Origin: Voacanga thouarsii
Lineage: Eukaryota > Streptophyta > Magnoliopsida > Gentianales > Apocynaceae
Direction: 5' to 3'
NCBI GenBank assembly: GCA_026120185.1
Contig: JANUWF010002285.1
Coordinates: forward strand, 1,364,001-1,428,000
Length of the DNA stretch: 64,000 bases
Position 1 is the first letter of the stretch. Every line of letters begins with the position of its first letter. Below are positions 32,740-43,694 of this stretch, one piece after another. A program made the translations under genes and the position numbers. A model generated the notes under the pieces. It made no database searches. It had not been told where the DNA came from and saw nothing but the letters and a program-made list of their open reading frames with translations.

Positions 32740-33404
32740 AGTTTCTAATTCTAGAATCTGCGTAATACGGAGTGCTGCCATCTGCACTTTCCTGCTTAAG
32801 GCATCAGTTACCACATTTGCCTTGCTAAGGTGATATTTAATCGGACATCGAAATTCTTTCAAAAACTCTATCCATCTCTTCTATCTCATAGTCAGATCTT
32901 TCTGATCAAAGATATATTTCAAGATTTTGTGATCCATAAAGATCTCAAATTCAGCACTATATAAATAATGTCTCCATTTTTTCAACGCAAACATAATTGC
33001 TGCGAACTCCAGATCATTGTAGGGTACTTTTCCTAGTAAGGCTTCAACTTTTTGAAGATATAAGCTATAACTTTCTTTTCTTACATTGACACTTATCCCA
33101 AACCTTCTTTAGAAGCATTGGTGTACACTTCAAAATGTTTGTCCATCATTGGTAAAGCTAAAACTGGTGCAGTGCTCAATCGGTGTTTCAATTCTTGAAA
33201 ACTTGCTTCACATTTCTCCGACCATATATACAATACTTTTTTCTGGGTTAGTCGGGTCAATGGTGATGCAATCTTTGCAAACTCCACAATAAATCTCTTA
33301 TAATATCCGGTTAATCCTAAAAAACCTCGTATCTCGATCGGATTTTTTGGGCACTTCCTATTCATCACCACTTTAACTTTTTTGGGGATCCATGATAATT
33401 CCAT
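32740..33404 (-). pseudogene. Chromovirus RNase H, broken
   Basis: It starts with PIEIRGFLGLTGYYKRFI and ASPLTRLTQKK, the RT/RNase H linker, then FQELKHRLSTAPVLALP and YTNASKEGLG (the usual D of YTDAS is N here). It continues out of frame with the block ending VVTDALSRKVQ near 32780. RNase H degrades the RNA template. The open piece is 33093-33404. The change of the first catalytic Asp to Asn and the frameshifts indicate loss of function. Confidence 0.8.
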
Positions 33405-34182
33405 CTTTGGAAATTACATATCCCGAAAATGCTACTTCACTCAGCCAAAATTCACATTTACTGAATTTGGCATACAGTTTGGCTTCGTACAACTTCTCTT
33501 GCACTTTTTGAAGATGCATTTTGTGCTCCTGAGGTGTCGGGGAAATACTAAAATATATCAATAAAAATGACAACAAATTGTCCAAGTACGGTTGGAATAC
33601 TTGATGCATTAAGTCCATAAAAGTAGTAGGGGCATTTGCTACACCGAAAGGCATCACAACAAACTTAAAATGTCCGTAACTCATATTAATGTAATTTTTG
33701 GAATATCCTCCTCCCAAATTCTAACTTGGTAATACATTTGCCTTAGGTCTAGTTTAGAAAAACATATAGCTCCTTGCAATTGATCAAACAATTAATCAAC
33801 TATTGGCAACATGTACTTATTCTTCATAGTTACTGCATTCATGGTAATCAATACACATCCTCAAGGTTCCATCATTCTTTTTCACAAACAATATAGGTGC
33901 TTCCTATAAGGATGTACTAGGCCAGATAAATCCTTACTCTAGCAATTCCTGTAATTGCTTCTTAAGTTCTTGCAACTCCATTGGTGCCATTCTATAAAGA
34001 GTTCTAGAAATAGGTTCCACTGTAGGCATCAAATCGATAATAAATTCCACCTCTCTTTTTGGAGGTAATTTCTTTATTTCAGTAGGGAACACGTCTAAGA
34101 ATTCACAAACCATAGAGACATTCTCAGGTTTCTTGGTCTCATTTGGCTTCTTTTTTTTTTTTTTTTTTATCAAATCGGCCAA
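33373..34182 (-). pseudogene. Chromovirus reverse transcriptase, broken
   Basis: The N-terminal piece (33934-34182) has FLDVFPTEIKKLPPKREVEF and ISRTLYRMAPMELQELKKQL, classic for Ty3/gypsy RT. A middle part with stops holds LFVKKNDGTLRMCIDY-like sequence. The C-terminal piece (33373-33717) has GHFKFVVMPFGVANAPTTFMDLM and FSKCEFWLSEVAFSGYVIS. The catalytic YIDD block is replaced by LLSFLLIYFS through substitution and shift. A lysine-rich run from a poly-A stretch (34150-34169) interrupts the start. Confidence 0.85.
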
Positions 34183-34200
34183 ATACCCAGTACAGTATTT

Positions 34201-34677
34201 CTAGATTAATTTCTGAGCTTTAATCCCTGATATCAGAAAGTTATTTCTCTTGATTGTATTCCTGACAAATTCCACCACCATTTTTCTAGGTCTGCAAAAC
34301 TGCACGACCTTCTTCTTATAGTCAACCCGAGCAAAATGTCGGGATAACCAATCTATCCCCAAAATGGCATCATAATCCTCTATAGGCAAATAGATTAAAT
34401 CTTCTTGCATTATTACATCTCCTACAACGATTTCACACCCCAAATACATTTTATCACTTTTAATCTATTTTCCCAAAGGGGTACTAACAATCATTTCATA
34501 AGGGACTTCCTCACACCTAACTTCTATATTTTCAAGAAAAGGATGGGCAATGAAAGAGTGCCTAGAACCAGGGTCTATTAAAACTTTAGCTTTCTTATTA
34601 AAAAAAGAAAGCTTACCTTCAATGACAGCGGCACTTTTGGAGTCCACCTTATCCAAAGAAACTACTCGAGCATTCAC
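34201..34677 (-). pseudogene. Chromovirus aspartic protease, broken
   Basis: VLIDPGSRHSFIAHPFLEN gives the active-site region; family members usually read DTGA or DPGAT. It is followed by YEMIVSTPLGK, a stop, MYLGCEIVVGDVIM, then DYDAILGIDWLSRHFARVDY, the second half of the retropepsin-like fold. Two open pieces (34465-34677, 34201-34449) are separated by one stop codon. It would process the gag-pol polyprotein. Confidence 0.85.
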
Positions 34678-34689
34678 CTACGACTTAAT

Positions 34690-35600
34690 TGGTCCAGGCT
34701 TGGACGTAGATGCTTGCCCCTAATTTCCCTTGGGTTGCCCTGGTCTTTGTCCAGTGTATCCTTCTCTTGGGTTTGTCCATCCCAATGTTCACTTCGGATG
34801 TGGGTAATCAAAACTCTTGTGGCCTTCTTCTCCACAGTTAAAACATTTAATGACTTACTTTGCACCATTATTATCATGGGTCTTTTTTTTGGAATTTTCC
34901 CTTCTTCTGCCACTGTGCGCCTACTAGTCTCCTCTTGTTGAAATTCTAAAAATTGCCTTTATTCTTCAACTTTGCCTACTTAATAATTTCACCCTCAATT
35001 ATAGAAGCAATTTACATGGCTGCACTATAACTAGGTGGTGCCATGCTCAACAGTACACACCTCAGCTCAATACACATTCATAATTTTCCTTGTGCGATCG
35101 ACTTTTGATTGAACCAATAAAAGGTAATATTTTGATAATCGTGTGAATTTGGTTGCATATTATCCCACCGTTCTTCCTTCTTGCTTGAAACTTTGAAACT
35201 TGCCTTCTTTGCATTCAACTACCTAACAAGGAATAAATTCCTTCTTGAAGCTAGTTTTGAAGTCTATTCAAACCTACTCTTTTCGGTCCTTTTCCCAGGC
35301 CCCTATAACAAAAAAGTAGTGAATCGCACTTTCCTTTCTTTAGAGTAATTAAAAGCAGTAAAAATATTCTCCATCTTCTGTATCCATGATTCTACCTCTT
35401 GTTCTTGGTCTGGTTTCCCATGGAATGGAGGTGGATGAAACTTTAAAAACACATTCTAGTGCCTGATCGTCTTCCATTTCTCCCATCCACTCTCACCGAT
35501 TTGAATTTTTAGTAACCCATTCTAGGGCTTCTATTATTCTTTCGAATGTTCTTATCATTACACTATCGATGAGTGAGAAATGGTTTCCTCAACCTGAGGG
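34690..35600 (-). pseudogene. Chromovirus gag, capsid and zinc knuckle part
   Basis: Minus-strand frames show PPPFHGKPDQEQEVESWIQKM and IFTAFNYSKERKVRFTTFLL, matching the retrotransposon gag capsid domain (about 35330-35440). Next come FKKEFIPC and FQSFKQEGRTV, then a zinc knuckle CFNCGEEGHKSFDY near 34800-34841, where the final cysteine has become tyrosine. Several stops and shifts are present. It is cut off from the gag N-terminus by the MITE at 35619. Confidence 0.75.
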
Positions 35601-35618
35601 TTTTTATTTTGTGTTTTA

Positions 35619-36055
35619 GGCTTGTTTTGGTTCGCGAAGGGAAGGGGAGAGGAAAAGGGAGGAGGAGTGGCATATTTTTCTTCCACTAGGAGAAGTTAAT
35701 ATATTTATTCTTATCCTATTTAGTTGGAGTGAAAATAGGAAGGGAAGGAAAAGGAAGAAGAGAGAGAATAATTAATTTAGTTTATTATTTTATCTCTTAT
35801 TATCTATTTTATTAAAATTTTTAATGTTAAAAATGTGGTCAATATTGTCATTATTACTCTCACTTTATTTTTTCTCTCCTAATCCCTCCAAATTGGGAGG
35901 GAGGAAATGCTGATGTGGAGGGGGAGTGGCACCCCCTCCTGATTTACTTTCTCTCTACATCTACATCCAACCAAATGAGGTAAAGGCGTTATTTACCTCC
36001 ATATTTACTTCCACTCCTCATTTACTTCTACAAAATAGTCTAACCAAACTAAGCT
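35619..36055. mobile_element. Tourist-like (PIF/Harbinger) MITE
   Basis: 437 bp with imperfect terminal inverted repeats (GGCTTGTTTTGGTTCG at the left; the right end reversed reads AGCTTAGTTTGGTTAG), flanked by the 3-bp duplication TTA (35616-35618 and 36056-36058). The body has a purine-rich left half and a pyrimidine-rich right half, as expected for a hairpin-forming MITE. No transposase is encoded, and a 70-codon frame at 35926 is spurious. Insertion split the chromovirus gag. Confidence 0.75.
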
Positions 36056-36208
36056 TTAGGGTGGCGTCTAGTAGCGCGTCCGGGTGGCATCTGCAATTTT
36101 CGTATTGGTTAATAACATACGCCTACCAACTATCTTAATGAGGTAGGCAAAATAGTAACAAGCTCAATATAGTTAAAATAACATATAAAAGTGTGTGTGT
36201 TTTGTGTT

Positions 36209-36209
<1 letters not shown>

Positions 36210-36246
<37 letters not shown>
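36210..36246. repeat. AT microsatellite
   Basis: A TA run following gtgtgtgt, within the gag region of the chromovirus. The tyrosine/isoleucine-rich frame over it is an artefact. Confidence 0.9.
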
Positions 36247-36247
<1 letters not shown>

Positions 36248-36362
36248 TTCCACAACATAGCTCAATACAAAATTGGGTGTGTAAGCATACCTAGATTGGC
36301 CGACATACACCTAATATACATATATTGTGCCATATATCATACTACATATACATATGATCAAG

Positions 36363-37006
36363 CTAATACTCATCATTGCTATCACTAGAGATAGGGGGTA
36401 CTGAATCGGCCGACACAGTGTAGGACTCTTGAGAACTATATCCAGGGCCAAGTAAATCAATCTCTCCCTCTATTTTCTCCACCCATTCCTCTATTAGCTC
36501 TTCATTAGATTCTTTTTTATTTCCAGTGATATTAGCATCTTCTAGTGGCTCCAAGAAATTTTCCAAATCTATATTCCGTCAGAGTCACTATCATTCTCCT
36601 GTTCTAACTCTACCTCTAGCTTTACTCCTAACTCGGTATCAAACTCAATCTCAATCACCTTGTTAGGCTCCTCCTTATCCTCACCATTGGCCTAAGTGGG
36701 TATATTGTCATTTGGAGACATTTCTAGTGGTACTGTCTCAGTCTCTCGTTGAGCGTTATCAGTAAAGGTCTCAACCAAACTCTCAAAGAAAACACTTAGT
36801 TCCTGTAGATCTTCCTTACACAGCTCACTAGAGATGTTCGAGCTACTATCATTATTGTCAGAGCTACTTATCTCCAATGGTCTCTTCTTGAGAGATCGAT
36901 CTTTGGGTGAAGTCAGAGGCTCAATCAGGTCACCCAAGGTTGAGGTTGTCATCTTGGGTCATGGCCTATTTTTACATAGAACTGACTGGGTCCGGGACCT
37001 AACCAT
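36363..37006 (-). pseudogene. Chromovirus gag N-terminal part, acidic and serine-rich
   Basis: The ATG at 37006 gives MVRSRTQSVLCKNRP, a stop, then MTTSTLGDLIEPLTSPKDRS. A strongly acidic, serine- and asparagine-rich stretch to 36363 follows (SSSDNNDSSSN, EWVEKIEGEIDLLGPG), broken by one more stop region near 36570-36690. It lies 164 bases after the primer site, where gag starts. The basic start MVRSRTQ fits Tekay-type gag; the acidic tract is not one I recognise. It is separated from the capsid part by an AT repeat and the MITE. Confidence 0.55.
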
Positions 37007-37169
37007 GTCTTCCTAATACACTTTCGACGAGAGCTCTCACTAAGCACCTTTTTCTGCTCACTACTAGCTTGCTCGTCTATAGGTTTCTTGCCTTTATAAT
37101 TAGCCAGGTCTATAAAAAAGGCAATTCTATCAGTCTATCTCAAAATAATACAAATATCTAACAAATATG

Positions 37170-37181
37170 GCTCTAAGACCA
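37170..37181 (-). other. Chromovirus primer binding site (degenerate initiator tRNA-Met)
   Basis: The minus strand reads TGGTCTTAGAGC right after the LTR end GGGGTGTTACA and two bases; the standard site is TGGTATCAGAGC, so 10 of 12 match. It fixes the orientation of the element and the LTR boundary at 37184. Confidence 0.75.
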
Positions 37182-38659
37182 ATTGTAACACCCCTAACTA
37201 AAATAGTACGGAAGTATGTAAAAACGTTGGGGGTCGCCCCGTTCAGTTGCCTAGAGAAAGGGTCTTTATAACAAACAAAGCCATAAAGCACATAAATAAA
37301 TGCATAACATAGTATAAAGCAGTTAAAACTTAACATGCTAATATACATCCCCAAAAGAATAACTACAACTTAAAGTGTGTCATTGAACATTACAAGTATC
37401 CTAAATACTAACATACATTGAGTTGTACCAATTTTGCCTTCAGTAAAAGGAGTACTGGCCTTTTTAATGTTAGCTCCTAGCTTTCGATCCTAGGGAAAAT
37501 AGAGTAAAATAGGTGTGAGTGAAAAAACACACAGTGAGTCCCGTGTGTACTAGAGTAAAACAGATGCAAAAATTCTTACTAGAAATGAAATTGAGGTTTC
37601 TTATGAGTTTGTTTTCAGAAAATTCATTCATAGGACATAATTGCATTTTTCCACTTAAAACAACTCTACAACTATAGAATTGAGAAAATTTTAATTTTTT
37701 GGTTCAAAACCATCACATGTTTGGAAAATATCAGTTTTCAACTTAAAGCCCCAATTTCAAAAAAAATGTGGGTGCTTCTCTCAACAGAAGAACTCCCTGT
37801 GTGTAAAGCCCGCAGAACTTCTTCTTCGACTATGGTACTATTGTGTTCAGAGCTTCTCTATTCATACCGAACCATATCCTACTATTCTGGCTATTGATGG
37901 TCCTAAAGTCCAACACTCAACCGTATCATGCTGAAACAATAAGTGACCGTAATCCCTCACCTCACAATTTAGGTATTTTACTTGCCACGATAAGCTAGGG
38001 TTCCCAATTCTGACATCCATCGACATCGAGGTGACAATAGGTGAACACACTGGTGTCCTTGCTGGTATTAGTGAAACACCCAATACATACCCTTAAGTGT
38101 ATCTGCTAAAATAGGCAATTGCCGAGCAAATATATGACTAGATAGGGACAGCTAATTTCAATGTCCTATCACCCCATTTATAGTAAGATAATCCTTAGAA
38201 TTGATCGGGTTACTTGGGGTCATCTATCTTGAACGCAAGCTAATGCAAAGAGCATAGCCTTTGTTGAGTACTCAATGCCTTCACTAGATCGCAACCCAGT
38301 CTGCTATACAATAATTCCTAAGGAATCCTAAAATTCCTAAGAGAATAGAATGAAAATAGTTTTTGGGGGCAAAATTATCAATTCCAAACTTTATTTCTCT
38401 ACCAAGAAATCATTTCCTAAGAAACAAGCATAAAAGGATAATTGAATCTATGTTATCATTTCCTCACATTTCCAAGTAAAAAGGCATTTTCATAATTTTG
38501 CAAAGAAATATGCTATAATTGAAGAATTCAAACCATAACATGGTATAAGGTTCATTTGAGTAAAACCAAAAGCAAATTCAATTTTATAGAATATGAATGG
38601 AATGCTTTGAAACATATAGTTGTTTGTGAAAAATATTCATGATTGAATAAACTGCATTT

Positions 38660-40603
38660 TGATAGGGCTTAAATTAGTCATATTTTTTCTAGTTATTTGA
38701 GTCTAAAATAAGACACTTTTTATATAATAACTAGTCATATTCCTTCCTATTTGATATTTTCCTTATAAAAATACTTTTTTTGTAATTTTATGTGAAAATA
38801 GGTGAAATTTAGAACTAATTATATAATTTTCCAACATAAGACCAGCACCAACCTAGGAAGGACAGTCGGTGCTGGTCTTCCACTGGCTGAATAGAGAAAA
38901 AGTGAAGAGAAACTAAAGGAACAGAGGACAAATTGCAATTGGAATTGGAATAAATGAAAAGGGAGAATCGGCTCGGTCACGGCTCAATCATAAAGCAAAC
39001 AAGAAGAAGACAAAAGCAATAGAAGTAAGAAAAGAAAGAAGTGAATTCGGTGGGGCTAAGGTGGAAAGAAAAGTCAACAAAGTGGCTGAAAAGAAGAAAG
39101 GAAAGAAAAGCGATAAGAAGAAGCACTTCGGTCTTCAATTAAGCCAATAAAAGGAAATCAAAGGAAGCAGCAAAATTCGGTGGCTTGGAATGTGGCTCAA
39201 CTAAGACGATTGCAACAGAACGACAAAAGAAAGAAAAGAGGATTTTGGGGTCTTCAGTTAGTGACTCAGCAAGCCAGTGCAACAACATAAACAAGACAAA
39301 ATTTCGGTAGGCTTGGCTGTGCGAGTGAGCCGATGCTACAAACAAAAGCAGCAATTTAGTTGGCGGCTCAATTAAGCCGCTGCGACAACAAAGAAAGGCC
39401 GCACGGCTTAAATTGGAAGCTGATTTCAGTGATTACAATTCCACAAGAATTGAAGTTCTCCAGCATAAAATGACAAAGGCAAATTCGGTTCCAAATTGAA
39501 GTCCAATTTCGAAAGTCAAAAGGCGGTGGAGATTAGAATTTGACATTGTTTTAATTTTTATTTAGAATTTTATTTTAGACTTTTTATTATTCCTTTTTGG
39601 TTATGGAGATTTTTAGGTAATTACTTCTTCTTTTTTCAGGATTCTTATAGGAACTTTGTAAGCCTATAAATAAAGGCCAATTTACCCTAAGAAAAGTGGG
39701 TGCACAATGTAGAGACTTAGATATATTTTGGAGTGCATCACCAATATTTTCTCAAGAGAAATAAATCAAGGAGGGTTGTGCAAGAGGTTCTATAAAGGAA
39801 GAAGAAGGAGGCTTGTCTATGAGTGCTTTCTTTTACTTTGTTTTCTTTTCTTGAACAATGATGTGTTAATTGTTTTATTGTAATTTCACATTGTTTTAGG
39901 TATTCATGATTTTTAGAGTTATTTGATCTTTTGATTAATTGATTGTTATTCTTGGTATTTAATTATTTGTGCATATTACGAGATTGGTTGGTTGTTTCTT
40001 TCTATTAACTTGCTTGGAAAAGGGGTTAATTGCTAAGAATAAGATAATTAAAGGTTAATTGATGTTTGCCAGGAATGGATTCATTGGTTAATTTCATATT
40101 TTAAGTTTGCCAGGAATGGAAATTTAATCAAAGATTGCGTTTAATGCATCTTTCAATGAATTAGTTGAGACAGGAATGTGATGCTAATTTATCTAGAATG
40201 TAGTGATTTCATGGATTGGAAGAGAAGTGAATTTATCTTAATCCTTCATGATACGAAGAGAATAATTAGTTATGATAATGGTTAAGTGCTTTAAGGTCAT
40301 GTGTGTCAAAATAATGGTTTGAGTTACATAATTCTCCATCATTGCCATGTATATATTCTTTTATTTTATTTTATTTTGTTTTATTTTGCTTTTCACTTTA
40401 TGGAGTCGGTTAAACAATAAAAGAAAAGTGATTAATGAATACTTGTTCCTGGAGGATCGACACTCATTTGAACCCTATGCTATGTTAATGATGAGTGCGC
40501 TTGTTCATATGTGTAATTTGGGGTTAACATTTTAATTTAAACTTGATTGGGAATGTGCTTAGTTTTTATATAATTTTTTTTATACCCAAAGAAATACGCA
40601 TCA
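38660..40603 (+). mobile_element. Solo Athila-type LTR
   Basis: 1944 bp from TGATAGGGCTTAAATTAG to ATACGCATCA, with the perfect duplication cattt on both sides (38655-38659, 40604-40608). The uninterrupted site lies near 265 in the 3' LTR piece. It is longer than the 4617 LTR because of an extra segment (about 38880-39540) rich in cggct/cggtg repeats. The TATA box is at 39665. The 3' part (leader to end) matches 5280-6163 closely. Confidence 0.9.
39665..39672 (+). promoter_or_regulatory. TATA box of solo Athila LTR
   Basis: TATAAATA followed by aaggccaa, in the same relative place as in the other Athila-type LTRs, upstream of the aggaggcttgtctatgagtg leader. Confidence 0.5.
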
Positions 40604-40990
40604 CATTTCTCACAAAAATACATTATTTTTCAAAATAATGACCATTTTCTGTTCAGGAAAATCTAAAGCCACACGTTTATGTTTTTCCATGGTTTAGAAC
40701 ATTATTCATCAAAATGAATATTTTGAAGAATAAATCTCATGAATTTCATGTCATTTGAATATAAAATAAAATCATAGATTTTATCAGAAAAGCTATATTT
40801 TCTTTAGAGAAACCAAATCATTCAAATATTCACTTTTTGTCATAACAATTGCACACTAGCATTTTTGTCATTCAAGATATCAAAGGACTCACATTTTCCT
40901 AGGAAATCTTAACAAGATTGGGAGCATATAAAATACAGGCAACCTAAAGTTTTATCAGTAAAACCAAAGGCATTTGTTATGCATAACTTC

Positions 40991-41194
40991 AAATTGCATA
41001 AACTACTAGCATAAGCTAGGATTTCAAGTATCCAAGGAACTCACCTTGAATACGCTATCACTTAACTATGTAAAGGACCTTGATTATGTTTCAAATTGCA
41101 TAAACCACTGGCATAAGCTAGGATCTCAAGTATCCAAGGGATTCACCTCGAATATGCTATCACTTAACTATGTAAAGGACCTTGATTCTGTCGC
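40991..41194 (-). repeat. 102-bp tandem duplication in chromovirus 5' LTR
   Basis: Two imperfect copies, each beginning aaattgcataaac and ending ggaccttgatt. The 3' LTR copy (about 671-775) has a single unit, so the duplication arose after insertion or the copies have been differently trimmed. Confidence 0.8.
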
Positions 41195-43694
41195 GGAATC
41201 CTTAAAATGAACTACCTGCAAACATCATAAATTCATGCTTCATTTCGCATCTAGGATATTCAAACACATGAATAAGGAATATATTAGATTTCTTATCCTT
41301 TCTATTTCATTTCATTCTAGAAATGAAATATACTTTTTGGAATAATTCCTTATCCATTTCTTATCACATAAAACGAGGTCTTCATAGGTTATTTCAATTC
41401 CTTATCAACCCATTAAATCATACATTTAACACTTGAATCCATTTTTGATTGAATAAAAATTCTTCTTTCTATTTCCTTGACATATTTTCTTGTTTTACTC
41501 AAAACTTTCAATCTACACATCCAAATTTCCTCAACTTGGTATCAAAATGCTCGTAAGATCTTAACTTTAATATCATCAACTTTGTTTCCTTAATTCTAGA
41601 ACCATTATAGATTTACTAAAGGAAAAACAACCCAGTATTTTCTACCTCTCATCCATTTTCTTGCAAAATTATATTATCCTTTCATTCTTTTTTCAATATA
41701 ACTTATAAAAATCACTTCATTCATTCCATTCCTCCCTTAAACATCATTTAACTCATTGAATTTCAGTCACCTTCAAACCAGAAATTCCACCATATCATAA
41801 GAAGATAATTGACAGCTTTAAATTAATACATATCTATGCATATTTCTTAACAATCACTTTAATTTTTCCTACTTTATTCCTTCCTTCCATTCAAGAATAG
41901 AATCTAGCCATGGTTAACCCTTTAAAACACCTTCAAATCACCTTCAATCTTCACATAAAACACAGCTAACAAACTGCCATCCCAATTGCCACACATATAC
42001 CAACAAAACAGCTTTGCTCAACAACTTATCTGCAAGCATATTTCATAAAACATGCATGATTTCATGAAAAATTCATATCAATATACTTTTCATATTATCC
42101 TTAGCAACTTTAATTTAAGAAGACCAGCCTTTTACCTTATAATTTGTGATCTTTAGGCTATTAAACAACCGAGCTTTCTTCCTCCTTCTTCTTCTTGCTC
42201 TCAGTACTCGCTCTCTCTTTTTCTCTATTTTCTTTTGTTTTTCCTTCCTTTTTCTCTTTATTTTCTCTTGCTATTTTTCTTCTTGCTTTGTTGCTATTTT
42301 CCTACAGTCCAAACACCATCACCACTTTTCTCTCCTTCTATTTATAGAATGCTTAGTCTTCGAGGTCAAAATTCAATTATTGCTCAACATATGATGGCGC
42401 AATCTTATTGGTCCATTTGTGAGTTTAGATGGCATGTTAGAAGGCATGTAGAAACCTTTAGAACCTTTTAGAACTTTGCATGAAGTTTCATGCAAGCAAT
42501 AACACCATGACATGTGGCTTGCTTTACCAAATCACAAAACAACACCTAACCTTCTCAACCAATCACAATTCGCTAAATTTCTTGAATAAAATTTATACCA
42601 ACTTTTTCGAATAATTAATAAACTCTAATATTATTCATTCTGATTGTGATAATTTTACTTTACCAATAAAATCCTGACTACAAATTTTTTATTTTCTTGT
42701 CTCTTGAAATTCTCAAATACTTTCTCAGTTTTTTTGAAATTATGACCGAAAATTCCGTTAGCAGCTCTAAAAATTTTTATGCTACCAAAGTATTCATTTC
42801 ATTGCTATGAATATTTCTTGCTTTTGCTTTACATACAAATTCTCATCATGTACAAAGTAGTCACTATCGGAAGGTACAAAAGTGAGGGTGTCATGTAGGA
42901 AAATCGAAACACACTCACACCAACACTACCATTTGGCCATCATACTCACACACACACAAAACATAAATTCTTCCAAGCTCCTGCTCTTTCTCGGCCTCTC
43001 TCTCATTTCACTAGAACAAGGGACCAATCTAAGGTCATTGCTGGTCATTGTTGACACCAAAAAAACATTACACAAACTCTCTCCCATTTACCTCCAAGAC
43101 AGAAACTCTCACATACCATAAACTCTCTCTTGTGTTTTCTCTTAACTTCTATCAAAGTACTCTTTTTTTCTACTTCTCTCAAGGCCGAAACATCTATATA
43201 CCATACACCATTCATCATCTCAAATAGAGAGCTCTTTCTTGATTACAAGAAAACATGACCACATGCTATACTTTTATCATTCATTTGGATTAAACAAGGC
43301 CATCATAAAGTAAATCTCTTATTTTACCTTCTTTTCATCTTCATCTTCTTTGACAAATGAAATGAATGGACTAATTTACCTTTTACCTTGCAAACTCACG
43401 GTCAACCTAGAAGATCTAGGCAAGACAGTTTCTTTCTCTCTCAAGTGGATTTGACTTGGTCATCAAAGGGGTCATTTTGTTCTCAATAGATCTACTCTTC
43501 TAAAAGGTAAGTCCTAAGGCTATCAAATGACTCAATTGGCTCAATTTATCTAGAGGATGTGATAAGTTGGAATGTGATCTATATTTTTGCTGGGCAAATA
43601 ATATCAAATATGTGATATTTAGGAGTTACATTTTTTAGCTATTTAATCTTTATGAACTAAAGATGGAGTTGTTGAGTTATGAGCATGATGTTGT

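Larger units (their letters stand above)
1..42893 (-). mobile_element. Tekay/Del-like Ty3/gypsy chromovirus, heavily interrupted, left end outside window
   Basis: A minus-strand LTR retrotransposon. From right to left it shows a 5' LTR (37184-42893), an initiator-Met-like primer site, gag, protease, reverse transcriptase, RNase H, integrase and a chromodomain-like tail, a polypurine tract, then a 3' LTR. The order protease-RT-RNase H-integrase is that of Ty3/gypsy, and the chromodomain-like end after integrase points to a chromovirus. The 3' LTR is broken into 1-923, 23679-24117 and 30143-31269 by later insertions; the pieces line up in order with the intact-order 5' LTR copy. The right flank begins tgtag (42894-42898), the expected duplication, but the partner lies left of the window. 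All coding parts are broken, so it cannot move on its own. Confidence 0.85.
37184..42893 (-). repeat. Chromovirus 5' LTR with nested solo Athila LTR
   Basis: On the minus strand it starts TGACACCCTCAC at 42893 and ends GGGGTGTTACA at 37184. Without the nested LTR and its duplication it is about 3.76 kb. It shares family blocks with the other Tekay-type LTRs (ggtctttataac, ttgagtactcaatg). A 102-bp tandem duplication (40991-41194) is unique to this copy. Open frames at 37130-37354, 37862-38083, 42146-42471 and 39139-39354 are LTR sequence. Confidence 0.85.

Noticed and set aside
37184..37260. TGTAACACCCC block as a start of a separate plus-strand element
   Set aside because: The adjacent minus-strand primer site (37170-37181) shows it is the end of the chromovirus 5' LTR read backwards.
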